A stretch of DNA of 64,000 bases, taken from NCBI RefSeq assembly GCF_001625215.2, contig NC_030383.2, forward strand, positions 51,456,380 to 51,520,379. The letters run 5' to 3'. Below are positions 12,791-33,600 of the stretch, in pieces. The DNA is from Daucus carota subsp. sativus. Taxonomy: Eukaryota > Streptophyta > Magnoliopsida > Apiales > Apiaceae. The notes under the pieces were generated by a model, which made no database searches, had not been told where the DNA came from, and worked only from the letters and a program-made list of their open reading frames with translations. How positions within the stretch are numbered: position 1 is the stretch's first letter; every line of letters starts with the position of its first letter. The translations under genes were made by a program, and so were the position numbers.

Positions 12791-13998
12791 GGAAAACAGA
12801 GTAACAACCAAATTTGAACAACTTGGCATCAATAAGTTTATAATTCATATTTGCCTTTTTGGTCAAACCAAACAATTAAATAATATATCACTTCTGCTCA
12901 ATCACAGACTCACAATCACGTATGTAATGACGCACAACAGTCACGACTAAAGGCTGCTGAGCTGATCCGACCTTGAGGAGCAGCCCCAGTGCTCGGACCG
13001 CTAGGACCAGCCCGCGAGTGTTGCACGGGTCTTGGTTATTGTACTACTCCCTCAGTCCTATTGTATATAGACATCTTCGCGTACATCCTTACGCAATACT
13101 AACTCACGATCCAAAATTTAGGAGCAGATTAAAACACACATTTAGCTTTCACTTATGTGTATCCATTCAATCTACAAACGTATAACTGATATCAAAAACT
13201 TATGTAAATACATTATTTCTTTATTAATGCAAACTTTTAATAATTGTAAATCTCATTTTCTTCTTTTTTTTGTCATAAGACACTGAATTATATTTTCTAT
13301 ATTTCTATGCAAAAATAATATAATATATAAATATGTGTTAAAAACATTTCTCAAATCAATATATCCATAAAATATATAATTTTTACGGACATAGGTATGT
13401 TCAAAAATAATTATACAAAAAATTAATATAATTTTTGGATTCAGTCTTTTGAATGAATAAAAATAAATTTTATTTCAAATCATGCTAAAAATATTTATTT
13501 TGGAATAATTTTATTTTTAAAAAAAATTATCATAATAAACATCATATTTACATAATAAAAACAAAATGCGCGGCAAAGTAAATAAATTAGCTTTTTAATA
13601 AATAGATGAATGATATAGTATTTATTGTTTTATTACCCACCTAAGCAAATTTTATAATATAGGTTGTTTTATAGATATATCAGGCTCATTAAATTATATA
13701 AAAGTTATATAATAAAAGTTAAATATGTAATCATAAGGTAAATAAATAAAATAGAAAAAAAAAGATTTAAGTTATAATTTTTGTAAGTGTATTTCTTAAT
13801 TTACAGTTAACATGAAGTGATAAATTTAACATGAAGTAATAAAGAAATCCTAAAGACGTAGATCTGGGTAGAAGTTAGAACTGTTCCTAAATTATAGGTA
13901 GTGAATTAGTAGTGTATAAGGATGTATGCGAAAATTTATTGATTGTATATATTTCATATTTGGATGGGACATGAGATCGGAAAAAAGTGTAAAAAATA
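12791..13998. other. Intergenic DNA, OPR-a upstream region
   Basis: No gene was seen. TACTCCCTCAGTCC at 13045 is a Stowaway-type 5' end without a nearby partner. A GC-rich CCCGCGAGTGTTGCACGGG hairpin lies at about 13011. The rest is AT-rich. Confidence 0.4.
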
Positions 13999-14240
13999 CT
14001 CTTTCCGTCCCCTGAGTAGTATACATTGGGGAACGAGGCAGACTTTAATGCTCCTGAAAAGTGTAGTTGTGCAATTTATTTTTAAAATTTATATTTTCTG
14101 AATTAAAATTTAGATGTTATATTTTTATACAGAAAAAGAAAATCTCAAAAATAAGTTACAGAACTGTATTTTATAACAGCATTGAAATGCGTGTCGAGCA
14201 GTTAAAAAGAAACGTATAGAATTAAATGGGACAGAGGGAG
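13999..14240. mobile_element. Stowaway-like MITE (242 bp)
   Basis: Ends CTCTTTCCGTCCCCTGAG / GGGACAGAGGGAG are flanked by TA on both sides. The interior (GTATACATTGGGG, AAATGCGTGTCGAGCAG) matches the copy at 29227-29477. Confidence 0.88.
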
Positions 14241-16059
14241 TAATAAAGTTAAATGAGGAGTGAGTATAGTGGTTTGATTCATATATATTTAATAATAAAT
14301 TTGAAATAGTGGGAAAAAGTAGTGGGTGTAATAGAATTTATATTATTATCGAATGGAGATAGGAAAAAGAAAGTAGTTGGTGTAAACATATTTTATATTT
14401 GTAAAAATTTATTATTTTTAAAATATATATAATTGATGAGAAATTGTATACAGATGAATAGCACGGACGAGTATACTTTTGTTGTTGCCCGTAAATAGTG
14501 ACCAACTCATGTCATATGTCCATGCGTGATCACACCCTCAATCTCTCTCGTTTCTCACTAGGGATGGGCGCAATGCGTGATCACTCTATTTTTCTGGCTT
14601 TTATTTAACTTAATTTACATAATTCGAAATATGTTTATATTTATTTTATTTATTATAATTCTGTTTTTCATTCATTAATTTTATTTTATTCCATAATAAA
14701 ATAATAATGGAAGAAGGCAGAGGAAGAATTTAGTAATTTTATTTTTTAGAGAAGAGTCTTCTCAAATTATTTGTAAAATACCTTTTTACTTATAAAATTT
14801 ATATGAGGTAGTGTCCTCCGTTATTTAAAAGATAGAAAACTTGATTAAACTGAAATACAAAATTATTAAATTATAAATACTGATAAGTCATAATAATAGT
14901 GTAAGATAGTATTTATATGACTTGATTAAAAAAGTTCAGATTGTTTTGAAGTTTAAATTATTTTTTTCCAAATTTTTGATTTTTTTCAAAATTTAAAAAA
15001 AATCAAAATTTTTTATATTATTTCATATATTTTTTTAAAATTTCATATTTTTAAATGTTTTTCAAAATTTTCAGATTTCTTGAAATGTTCATAATCTGTT
15101 AAAAAAGTTCGAATTTTTAATATTTTTGTCATTCCTAGTTTCTTGGATTTTCATCATATTTCTTTACTTTTTTAAGGATTCTGTTAAATTTCAACTGAGA
15201 CTTAACAATTGTGCTAACTGTAGTTATTTAAATGTAAGTTTTTATTAGTTGAGTTATTTGACTACAAGTTAAATTTAATTCTGTAATCCGTTCACAAGTT
15301 TTTTAATTTCAGTGTCCCAACTATAAATTGATCATGAATTCAGTGATCATTTTGTATGCCCAACAAGGAGTTAGTATCTAATATACACTCCATACAAACT
15401 CTTTACCCATAAAAGATCTACCAGACATATTGATATCATTTTCATAATATTTTCAAAACGAGCAAATATGGGCAAAAATCCCATCCATAGAGAAGAAAAA
15501 GTACTAAACACTCCTGAAATTTTATTATAATGGCCCCCGACAAGTCAGTGAGGGCCAAATACTGATATGTATGCAATACTTGTTTCATCCGCAAACCTAT
15601 TAGTTGTGCACCAAAAAGGGATCAAATATATAAAACATCATTCTTGGTGATGCACAAGGCAATATATCTAGCAGATAATCTTGTAAAAAAAGTTTGCAAG
15701 TCAGTCACCAACTGATGAAGGTTGCAATTTGCACTTGTTCTGGGAAAATGGAGAAGCAATCACCAACAGAAGGCAATATACAGCAGTTTTTTCATCAGGA
15801 AGCATACAAGTAGTGCACAATGCATCTGATACTCGAAATGCATCTTGACATTTTGAGACCCCCTTCGTAGATCAAGGTTTTACCAAGAATAGATGATCAT
15901 AACACAATAAAAAGCCTCAGCACACTGACAACCTTCCAAGCACTCTTATAAACAAAAGGGAAGAACTAATAATTGCTTCGGCATTTAGGCAATCACAGCA
16001 ATAACCTCCAACTCACGCTTGTGAATGACAGGAAACGATAAAACATAAACCTCTGTTTC
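14241..16059. other. AT-rich intergenic DNA before OPR-b
   Basis: No gene was seen. 14930-15120 is a run of TTTTCAAAATTT-like imperfect repeats. The few hundred bases before 16060 probably include the OPR-b 3' UTR. Confidence 0.4.
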
Positions 16060-20075
<4,016 letters not shown>

Positions 20076-22950
20076 GATATCTTACACTTCAAAAATCTCT
20101 GTTTTCACTTGTAATATGAGATGATGAGTGATCACAACCACCCCCACCCAACTAGATATACACAATGGGCTAGTGATGCTGAGATGTGCCCAATCATCAA
20201 ACTTTCAACAATTACGTTCAGCATTTGCTCAGAGGCCTGTATGGTGACACCAACTCAATTCCACTTCAACTTGCCCACTTCTTCTTCCCACTAAGTAATG
20301 GAGTAAAAAACCTGTACTCTTTCCCATGCGCAGGTCCTTTACTCGTTTGGTTCGCGGTCGGAATAAATGACTTTAAGATATTATTTTAGAGTTAAGTTCT
20401 ATGGAATACATAAAATCATTGGAGTACAAATCATAATTTTTTGGTTTAATCAAAAATAATATCTCGGATTATCCAAATTTATATATAATTTATCATTTAT
20501 AAGTAGTATTAAACATAATTATCAATTAATCATTAATATCTTTCAACTTTAACAAGCATTAAAATTGTTGTTCGGCTTATAAGTTATATTGCAGAATATA
20601 ATGTCCTACGATTTATAAAAGTAATTGTTCTATCTTTTGATTACAATGTTTATGTTGTGGAACATAATCTGCAAGTTCTCGGATGTTTACAAATATTGTA
20701 GAACAAAAAAAATGAAGATTTAAATGACTAAATTATATTGTATGAATCTTGTATTCCAATACTCCAATATTTTTTGTACTCCAAAGAACTTGACTCTATT
20801 TTTTTAATATTTATATATTTGGTTGACGGTTGAAATTAATATATTTATTTTTGAAAAAATTAGGTTATTGATTTATATTAATTAAAAATATAAACGAAAT
20901 TATATGTCTTTCCCTATTGAATATTTTTGTATTAAATATAAATATTTAATTATTTAAATAGAAAAAAGTTTAAATATGAAACTGATTCTCATACCTTGCC
21001 GTTATCCCCACCTGATTTGTTGGATATCAAAAAATTCATGTCTCTAAATTAGATGTATGAGTTTGGAATAGGTAAAATACATACTAAATTCCAAATGTCT
21101 GTGAACAAAATGATACAAAATACAATTTTTGAAAGAGTCATTATTAATTTCGATTATTTTATGAGTTAATTTTTAAAGTACATAAATTGACATGTGTATA
21201 TCATTTTATTAATAATTTGTTATTATTGGACGTCCAACTTTGTTTAGCATGCGAAATTTTATAATAAAATATCAACCATCATCTTATTTAAGAAATTCAT
21301 TTTTTGCAATATTTTTTAATTTGTAAGGAATAGTGAAATAATATTGTTTTTATCATTAATTTAAAATATTTTTCTAATATTAATATATTTTTAATAATTT
21401 AATTCATAACTTTTATTGTTTTGTTTGTGAGGAAAAGTTAATTATTTATTTTACATTAGTTTCTTGTTTATCTCGAGTTAACATGTTAAAGCTAACATTG
21501 CCTGCATAATCATTTTATCTTAGAACATTCATTTTCAGAATATTTGTATTCAGTTAGTTAAGCAAACTGGAAACAAAGGTTAGCTTGTTTATTTGTTTTT
21601 CAATATAATTATATAATTAGTTGGGGGTTTGTCCTCGTTGAGTTCCTTTCAAAATATTAATGAAATTCGCTCAACGTGGAAAAAAAAAGAAGGGAAGAAC
21701 GTATCACATAAACAAGACAAGTTGGTTTGGATCTCTTTTATTTTATTTTATCTTTTTTATACGTTTTCTAGAAAGATAGAAAAAATGACCCATCAATATA
21801 GTTTAGTATGGATCAGCACAGATAGGGTTAATTATCAAGTTGGTCACTGAAGTGGGCTTAATGTATCAAGTTGGTCACTGAACTCAAAACGGTATCAAGA
21901 TGGTCACTGAAGTGGCCATAAATATCAAACAAGTAACTTGAAATTTAAGTTCAAGCAGTAAAAATATTATTTATAAAGTTTTACACATTATTTTTGAATG
22001 TTACCACAACCAACAAAAAGGTTATGACTTCTAATATTTATGATAATATATTTAGATTTTATCGAGTTTATTTATTATTTATATTTTATTATATAGTTAT
22101 TTTTTTGTTTTAATTAAAAATAAATAATAAATAAACTTGATAAAATCTAAATATATTATCATAAATATTAGAAGTCATAACCTTTTTGTTGGTTGTGGTA
22201 ACATTCAAAAATAATGTGTAAAACTTTATAAATAATATTTTTACTGCTTGAACTTAAATTTCAAGATACTTGTTTGATATTTATGGCCACTTCAGTGACC
22301 ATCTTGATACCGTTTTGAGTTCAGTGACCAACTTGATACATTAAGCCCACTTCAGTGACCAACTTGATAATTAACCCAGCACAGATATGTTTATCGGGTC
22401 ATCATTCAACACTATTTTTAAAAGTGGCCACATCAAAAAATTGCAAAGAGCTGCGATCATGGACAATATTTTCAAGGTTGTCACGACATAAATGCGATAG
22501 GATAGATAAGTTATAATCAAGTAAAAGAATTGGAATTATGTGGTGCAGAGTGCAACTAAGTGAGATGTGCAGTTGGAAGAGGAATGGAAGTAGGCGTAGC
22601 CTTGTAAAATGAATGATCACCGTTTTCACACATTACAACTCAAGAAGTTTCAAGCCTAAGCTATCCACCTAATCCATATCCTCTCCCAAGGCCATTGTTA
22701 GATGTTTTCTTGAGATGACAGCTTCGCTCACTCTTAAGACGGACCCAAATTTTTTTCACAAATCTAGTTGGCGCACATTAACAACCCAATCAAAATTAGG
22801 CTACTCGATGCGGGCTAAATAAATTTGTGAGTGCCTCTGTAGAACCAGGTTTCCGCAAGGACAGATAATCATAAGCATCAACTGTTATAAAATTATTACC
22901 TCCGACTCAAAGAAAACAACAGACACTCTGTTTCTTATGTTCTACGGTTA

Positions 22951-23571
<621 letters not shown>

Positions 23572-23826
23572 TCATCAATATAGGAAAGCAAGTTGCCGAA
23601 CCAGACATGTGAAGGGGAAATTGCGGCAGTATCCCATACAGGTTACTGCTTAAGTAACCATCTTAACTGTTGGGATTGAACATAGAAGAAAAGTATTTCC
23701 TTTCAGGTTTACAACTTCAAAATTTGATTCAATTTGCAAACCTCTGGATTTATTTTGTCTTCTTATTGCATTCTTTAAACTTATAGCAATTGTTTTTTTA
23801 TAAATAACTTAGAGCCACTTTGCCTA

Positions 23827-24144
<318 letters not shown>

Positions 24145-24147
24145 TCA

Positions 24148-24684
<537 letters not shown>

Positions 24685-27600
24685 CTATCACTGTAAAGTG
24701 CTAATTGCTGAAACACTGTACTCAACAAGGTAGATTTCAAGCCACAAGCTCTGTTTCAAATATATAAACATATAATCTGGGAAGAACAGACTGAACTAAA
24801 GGGTTAATCATGATGGATCGCACTTGTGTGTTGTATGAGAGGAAATAAAAGTAGAACCATTTTGTTTGTTGGACCGAAATTCACACACCACTACAGAAAC
24901 AGAACACAAAAATGAAATTATATATTTTTCAGATTTCTGTTACAACAAGAATATGAGTCTCACTTTAACTGAAAAAAACTGAATTAATTATTAAGGAAAA
25001 AAAAAATCAGAGAACCGTGAGTTCATGTCAAACTTATCTCTCCATTGGAAAAATACAAAATATGACCAAACCCACATGAATTTGTATTTGAGTTCATCCC
25101 GAAAGGCCTCGTACTATTGGAGTTATTCTGACTAGTTATATTCAAGCTATTTGATCCTCCCACAACTGATGTGAGACAACTCCTAACATCAACTATACAA
25201 ATGTCAAGGATCGGTTTCTTGATTCCTTTTCTTTTATGCCTCAGATTGGTTAGGTGAAACAGATACCAATAATAAACCAAAGTTCTTAGTATAACAAATT
25301 CCTAAGCAAGTTTGTAGTGATGGATAACTTATGAGGCGTTTGGTTCATTGTTAATGAGCCCGGTTAACGAGAATCCGAACCTCAAACTCATTTATTATTG
25401 TTTGGATTAGCAATTTTGTGACATGGAATGAGAACCTCAATTCCACTTGGACGGTAAATCATTCCTTACACTCTGTTTAGGATTCCCATTCACATACCCC
25501 TCATTCTTATACCTTTCATTCTCATTCCTGATTTCCATTCTCACGATCCAAACGCCCTCTTAATGGTGTATTGATAATTCTAAATTTATTATCACATTAA
25601 CTAATACAGAATGAAGAATGGGTGAAAAACTTCATGGAAAATCAAACTATACTCTAATTAAATGTTCCGATAAAACTTACTATGCAACCTATAGTTAACA
25701 ACAAAGAATAATACAGTATATTGTATAAAACCACAAATAGGTTAGCATTGTAGTCCACTTAAAATTATAAGATTCAAAATAGGCTCAACCGTATATTGAT
25801 GAATGACACATTTGAACACATTATCAAGTATAAGAACAAAAATATACCTGTGAGAGAGGTGAAAGTTACCCATTTTGTATGGGGTAATAAGAGGAACTTG
25901 AAGATTTCTCACCTCTCCCATTGTTCCTTACACTGCAGAATTCTCTTTTTCAGTTGTAAAATGAAGGGTCGCCAACAGGGTTTAGAAGAAAACTGGCGAA
26001 CCGCTTACCTCGTTGGTTGGTAAGATGCTTGTGACATGTAACAAAAACTTGGGTTGTGATTTATATAAATTATTAGCATAAACAATATATAGCTAGCAAG
26101 TTACTGTTAGCCATACAATTCTTGTCCCAACATGCATGTGCATTGGATTATAGTACTCACTCAAGCTCGGGGACCTGCAGTTTTGACAGAATTTAACTTG
26201 AATAACATTTGTTATGATTTAAGAGAATTATCTTTTTAAAATATAATATATGATCCGGTTAAATCCTCTTTCTACCACTTTGAGGTTTTAGGAGAACTGA
26301 TAACTTAACATAATATTCGTTACTTCTAACACCTTAAGGTTAAGGCTTTAGTAGTACTGGTTTTTTAACTACAAGTTAGGCACTTCTCTCTGCTCTTAGG
26401 TTTTTTGTTTTAAATACAAGCAAGTTCTCTTTAAGCCTGTAAAACTGAGAAGCACATTGCTCCTCGTTTTTTGAGGAAAATATATTTTCTATTACAGTAC
26501 GTAATCAACCTTTCTACTACAGGCACTATTATGCCAGTCTTCAAAACTGATAATTTCTGCCTCTACTGGTATTCTACTTGAAACACTTGGCATCCGAAAG
26601 ATTGTCACCCCCAAGAGGCAAGAGGCTCACGATCTTTTATCATTTGGCTGCTACATTCATTGGGAGCTTCATGATTGAAAAGAAGTGAACTAACCAGATT
26701 CTGGTCATACAACTCCAAATGACAATTGAGGAGTCTCTTTACCTCGGAAAAGCCACAACTCCTGAACCTTAAATGGTGGCTTAGAGTCTTAGACCCAATG
26801 ACCATGATGTTTAAGAAATTCTAGAGCAAAATTATTAAAATCAACAAACAGACAGAATTCAGGCTACAATAATTCTGGGGAACAGTAAAGATTTGTCACA
26901 GACCAGAAAACTTTTGATTTAAAAGTTCTATCTACTACTATAACAGTATGCTCAGCAATGTATTGTTTAAGCCAAGAGCTCAGCTTTCAATACATAATAG
27001 CATATAGCTTGAGGATACAAGAACCAACAATGAGCAAATTTCTAGAAGTCATTGGTGGAAGATGAAAACCAATGCAGCGTATGTAGGGAATATTGTTAGA
27101 GATATTGTGTTATTTTAGCTCTTAAATAGTTAAGAGTTGATTGTTTATATTATTTTTAGAGAAAAGTGAAGGAGCTTGTTCAAGCTCTAAGTAGGGAATG
27201 TATTTGTTAATTAGACTCTCTCTAGACTAAGAAGGCATTTTTTTCATTCATGAAATCCGAGTGTATTCAATTGGGAGTGTTTGAAATCCATTAAAATCTT
27301 GAGGTATTCAATTTGGATTTTAAATTATGCTACAGAATCTGGTGGTATTGAATTGGGATTTTAAATCCATACATTAAAACAATGCATTAAAATCAATACA
27401 CTAAAACAATGCATTAAAATCCCAATTGAATACACCCTTAAGTTCCTTCTCTTTTTTTTTTTTTTACAATAAGTCAATCTCTATGACATTTATAATTCAG
27501 CAGAGGCTAAAAAAAAAATATTGACATCACTAACCCAGCGGGGGCTGAAAAAAAAATATACTGTTTTTTCGAGGTTAGGGGGGCTCGAGCATCCCCTAAC

Positions 27601-30600
27601 CCCCTTCTGGTTCCGCCACTGTATAACAATATAGAAATCCAGATGGATTTATATATGCAACTGTACTTACTACCATAAGCCCTCTGGAAGGAATACCATA
27701 AATCAAACAGATCGTAAAGATACATTTATGTTCTATTTGGTTGAGAACGAAATTCGCCACACATTATAAAAGAATATAAAAAAACAAGAAGAAATTCCTC
27801 ATTATTATCAATTAAGAAGAAAAGAAATAAGTGGGGAAATAATAATCAAGGACAAAAGGGCCTGGAACGAGTCTTATGACTCGGAATACTAAAATGCCTG
27901 AGCCTTCCTTCCTGTTGTGTCAAATAGCCTTCACACAGAAAGGCCTTAGAAAATTTATCCTCCACAACTCTATTCACATCATGCACAAACACATCCGTTT
28001 CCCCCTGTTCTCTGTTCCTCGCCATCAGTCCTGCGGTGTAGACCGCGCTCATTCTCCCCGGAGCCCCGTCGTGGTACCCCGTGGGTGCATCCACCATGAT
28101 CACATCCCACTCCACTTCATACACCTGCTTCGGCAGCCCTTTCAGAGCTAACCTGCATTTCGAGTCCCGAGGATCAGTCACCGCGCTGCATTCCTTGTCT
28201 GATAATGATGCAGTGAGGAGATCATCTGCTTGTGTCATAACAGTGTCGTAGATGACATGGTGGGATTTGAGGGAAGGGAATTTTGCCTGGATTTGTTTGA
28301 TCCAGGACTCGTCTTCTTCGAGGAAGACGGTGAGGCCTCCGTGGTTCAGTGAGGTCCAGAGGAGACTGTCGTGGCCTAGCCCGAATACGAGGAAGTTGCA
28401 TGGGGATTTCCTGTCCAGGATCCTCAGGCTGACCGAAATTTCTTCTAGGGTTTGTTGGGGTGTTATGTTTGATGTTGCGTAGTGGACTAGTGCTTGGGAC
28501 AGGGACGGTGGAATTTTTGTGCACTTTGTCGGAATATCTTGAGCTGCAGCTGGCACATAATTATTCAACGATGTTGATGATGACTTTGATCTCAGAATCA
28601 ATATGAGGAGCAAGAGCACGAATGAGCCGGTAAGAATGAGTTTGAGATTGACCAGAGGGGTCTGGGTTTTGGGTAGTTTCATGTTGTTTTGTTGAATGAG
28701 ATCTGAAAATGGATGTGATAAGACTTTCTTAAGGGTAAAGGAAGATATGGGAGATGAACTACTTTGGAACAAGTTTGGAGGAGAATTGTAGATGCAGGGG
28801 TGGTTAGAATGATCGTGAATCTTATAGTAATCCTTTCATGTGCCTCACATTTTTTCGGGAATTATTTTATTCTCTATATTAGGTGGGATGATAATATATA
28901 TATTGCCTTGACTTGGATATTAAATAAAGGGGGCGACTTAATACATATGATTAACAAGATTTTACTTTTGGTCTTCTTCTGGGGATTTCTTGTACTAGTT
29001 TTAACAAATTTATATGAATTATGATGCCATAATAATACTCATATTTATTTGTGTGTTTAGTAGCAAAACGAATATATGAGATTACAGAGTGCTTAGTTTA
29101 TTGTATTTTACAGCTTCATCATCATCGCTCTGCTGTTAATATGTTGGGCAAGTGAAATCATTACTTTACTTTTGCTTGTTTATTACTTGACCTCAATACA
29201 AGATTGGACCCAGCGCAACCCAACTACTCCCTCCGTCCCCCTGAGTTGTATACATTGGGGGACCGGGACGCGGCACGGACTTTAATGCTCCTGTAGAGTG
29301 TAGTTGTGTAATTTATTTTTGAAATTTTCTTTTTCTGAATTAAAGTTTGGATGTTATATTTTTATTCAGAAAAAGAAAATCTCAAAAATAAATTACGGAA
29401 CTATGTTTTATAAGAGTATTGAAATGCGTGTCGAGCAGTTGAAAAGAAACGTATACAATTAAATGGGACAGAGGGAGTACTAATCATGTAACAAATGACT
29501 AGCCACCTACTATAAACTGCCATCCCATCTAGGGCTGTTATTCGGTCCGGGCAAGCCGAGTTTCGAGCCAGGCATAGTTCGAGCCGAGTTTTATTTAGTC
29601 GAGCCGAGCCGGCTCGTTTAAGAAAACGAGCCTAAATCTTTGACCGAACTCGACTCGTTTATTTTCACGAGTCGAGTCGAGCCGGCTCGTTTAGCTAAAC
29701 GAGCCGAGTTTAACGAGTCGGGCGAGTCGGCTCGTTTAATTTAACACTAAATCGAGTCTAAAACGCTACCCGAATCCGACTCGTTAATTTTCACGAGTCG
29801 AGCCGAGCCAGCTCGTTTAACGAAACGAGCCAAAACCTCTACCCGGACTCGAGCTCGTTTAACTAAACGAGCCGAGCCGAGCCCATCAAAACGAGTTCGA
29901 GCCGGGCGAGCTCGCGAGCTGCCCGGATCGGATTACAGCACTAATCCCATCTATATAGGCCCCGGGAGCGAATCGAATTAGCTATTTTGACTAGCTCATT
30001 GAATTAGATATTTTGACTAGCTGATTGAATTAACTGTTTCTCGTAAAATTGTTTGGTAAATAGCTGATTAATTATCTTTTTCTGATACAAACCAAAACTA
30101 CTAATCCAAAAAACTCCTCAATGTGGCTTTTTCAAAATTAGCTTTTTGGATCCAAACCTCTATTTCAATCCGCTAACTACCAAACACTAATATTAGCTTA
30201 TTTTAGTTGTCAAACCTCTAAAACACCTCAAACCTCTAATTTTGCTTTAAACCTCTAACTTCTAAACAGGGTCATAGTCCTTTTTTAAATAAAATATTTC
30301 ATAAACAAAATTGTGTGCAAATTTTTACACAAAATAATATAGGTTCAGTTTTAATTGATGCCCGGCCCTATATTCATATATATAGCATTTTTATTCTCAT
30401 TTCAGATGTCATGTTATTTTGTGAAAATTTTATACCCAATTCTTGTGCATGTAGCACTACTTTTTTTTTTTTAATTTGTGAAAAATATGTTGCAATCCAC
30501 TACAAGAAACAGGGTCATTTACGACGGATAAAAAAACTTACGATGGACCTGCAGGGCGCATAAACTTACGACAGAAATAAATATCCGTGATAAGTTGTTA

Positions 30601-33600
30601 TAACAGAAAACATATCCGTCTTAAATTGGATGATTTAAATATTTTCTCTTAATTTAAAAAAAATCAAAAAGTACCAATTCTTATACAGAGATCGTTTTGC
30701 TTGAACTTATGACAGTGAAAATATTCCGTCGTAAAGTATTACGACGGAAAGAACATAGTCTGTCGTAAATTCCATGAATTTAATTTTTTTTATTCACCAA
30801 CCGTAATTAATACCACCAGCCACAGAACTTACGACAAACTATGTTCTTTCCATCGTAAGTTATTCTGAATAATCAAGCAGCAACCACTATCTCCTCTTCC
30901 TCTTCTAAACTTCACTTTTCTACCAAAGCAAGATAATTTTCTCAACGATTTCACACAAAATATAATATAACTACGATCATCGCTCTAATCAATGTAAGTA
31001 TATGATAAATATTTACTTATTCGTTTATAATTTAATTATATGTGCATTAATATGAGTCATTTAATATCTATATGTTTTTTTATTTGTGTTAGTATGTATT
31101 TTTGTTTATATGCATATTGAAATTGATATGGATATTATTCATGCATATATAGATGTCTTATGATCGAATTTAGATCACTCAAGAATAATTCCCGGTGGTT
31201 ATGGATTTACGAATGAATATAATGAGGGGTTTAAATATTTTTTGGCATTTGCGAGAAGCAATTTAAAGAACCGCATGATCCAAAACTTCTTATTAGACAT
31301 CCTTCCAATACATCTAGAAATCAATTACATCAACTAATTCCTGATGTTAAGTTCACTTATTTTCAACCGGTTTTCTCGAGTGTTATACCATATGACACTA
31401 TCATGGCGAATCTAGCGGGTCGAGAAATGAACAAATGAATGATCACGATGATGAATATGAGATGTTGAGAGATGTTTTTAGGCCGGACACTTTGGATGTA
31501 GGGAATAACATTTCCAAGGACCCGAACGAGCAAGCAACTAAATTTCTAGACAATGTGAACAATTTCTGGGAGCCAATATATCCAGGCAATATAAAGTGCA
31601 TATAATTGAAGTATATTTCCAAATTACTACATTGGAAGAGTCATAACCAATGTAGTGATAAAGCCTTTGATGAGATGTTCCTTTTACTCGGGGACGTGTT
31701 TCCGGTGGGGAGTTGAGAGCTATGAGAGTTTTACAAGGCGAAATCTGCATGTAGATGGAAAAATGTACACGGATTATCAGATACTGATGAAACACTGATA
31801 GAAGATCAGATACTGATGAACAATATCAGATCCTGACGAATCCTGATGGAAATACTGATACTGATGATTTCCAACTGAATGTTAAAGAATAATAACATTA
31901 TACAATGAAGATTCTGATTCTTTCAAGAACAATGAACGAGTGAAACTTCACATGATCAATGATACTGACTGCGTGAAGCAGAATAGCTAGTATTGCATGA
32001 CAAATGCTATGGAATACTATAAAGAAATGTTATCACATACAGACTACTTACTGAGGAAATCCCACAAGAACCCTCACTTCAAAGTAGTGGAGTAGATCAA
32101 GTCAATCTTCAAATCCCACAAGAACCTACGTCTCAAAGTGGTGTTGCAGATCAAGCAGAAATTGGAGTATGCACACAAGAACATGTTTCTCAAAGTGAAA
32201 CAACAGCTTAATCTTACACTCCAAGGCACACAAGAACCTGATCCTCTAAGTGAACAGAAGCCAGATACTGTATAAACACAAGACAAAGAAGTGGTGAACT
32301 AAATTCAAACACTGCTTAGATGACAAGTCTGGAATTATTCTCACAAAAGTACATTACTATACTCTCGGAATGATTATAAATAGATTTTTTTTTGATAAAA
32401 GAAACCCCTATTTATATGACTAATTTTAACTTTCTTATCCATCTCTTATTTCTTTGATTTGATGAGAGGCTGAGCCTTTTTTATGAGAGAATGTGTGAAA
32501 ATCATTTAGTGAAAAAATTCTAGAGAGGCAGTCTCTTGAACTGGCAAAAGGTGAGGTAGATGTGAGAAAAGAAAGTGAAAAAAGGATAGTTAGTTATCAC
32601 TCTTTACAGTGGTATAAAGAATTATGTGAGAAGTGATGAGATCACTTAAAAAGAATAGAGAGAAAATTAGGAATTTTCTTTACAAACTGTTTACATGTTA
32701 TATTCTTCAATTACTAATGATTGGACAACCAACTTGGTTAATTAATGCCAAAAAGGGGAGAAGATGTTCAAAATTATCTAAAGCTCAAAACAGTAACTAA
32801 ACAAAGAAGAAGCACAAAGATTGAAAATTCTAATTCTGAAAGATTCAATGAAGTTAAAATCAGAAAAGTGAAGCTGAAGACTAAAGATAGTGATCAGAAA
32901 CAAAGACTGAAAGCACTGAACACGGTAATCAGAAAGCAGAAGAAGCTGAGAACAAAGTTTTCAGAAGAAGAAAAAGAAATTACTAACATAAGAAGCTATA
33001 AACAAGCTAATGGAAAGCAAAACGAATATCAATCTTGGAACAAGCAGGTATCAAGAATTCAAACTCATGATGATGATATATATACTTCACAATATTTGAA
33101 AAAGTTTTTGGCATCATGAATCAGTTGAATTTATGCTTTATTTTACAAAGTATAAATTGGGGTAGACTGTTACGTAGGAAGATTCATTTATGCATCAGGA
33201 GATCATCGCAATGAAGCGACAAGGAACAATGCAATTGACAGAAACTGATGATCGCATCAGAAACTGATGGAACCTCATCAGTATGCGGATACTTGATCAG
33301 TATCAAGTACAATCAGTATCTGGATATTGAGTTTGATAAGGAAAGAAAGAAGATTGATACGAAACAGCTTATATGTAAAGAGCTATACTTTTGGTAGAAT
33401 ATATCTAGTTGGTAATTAAGGTAGCTGAGTAATATATAAACACAGAACATTAGGTCTTGCTAATATATGAGTGAGGAACACAACACAAGTAATATGTGTG
33501 TAACCTAGAAGCTCTTGGAAACGGTTGTATTTCTTGAGAAAGTTTTGTAACAGTTCTTAAAATTATCAATAAGAGCTGAATTGATATAGATTCCGATTGG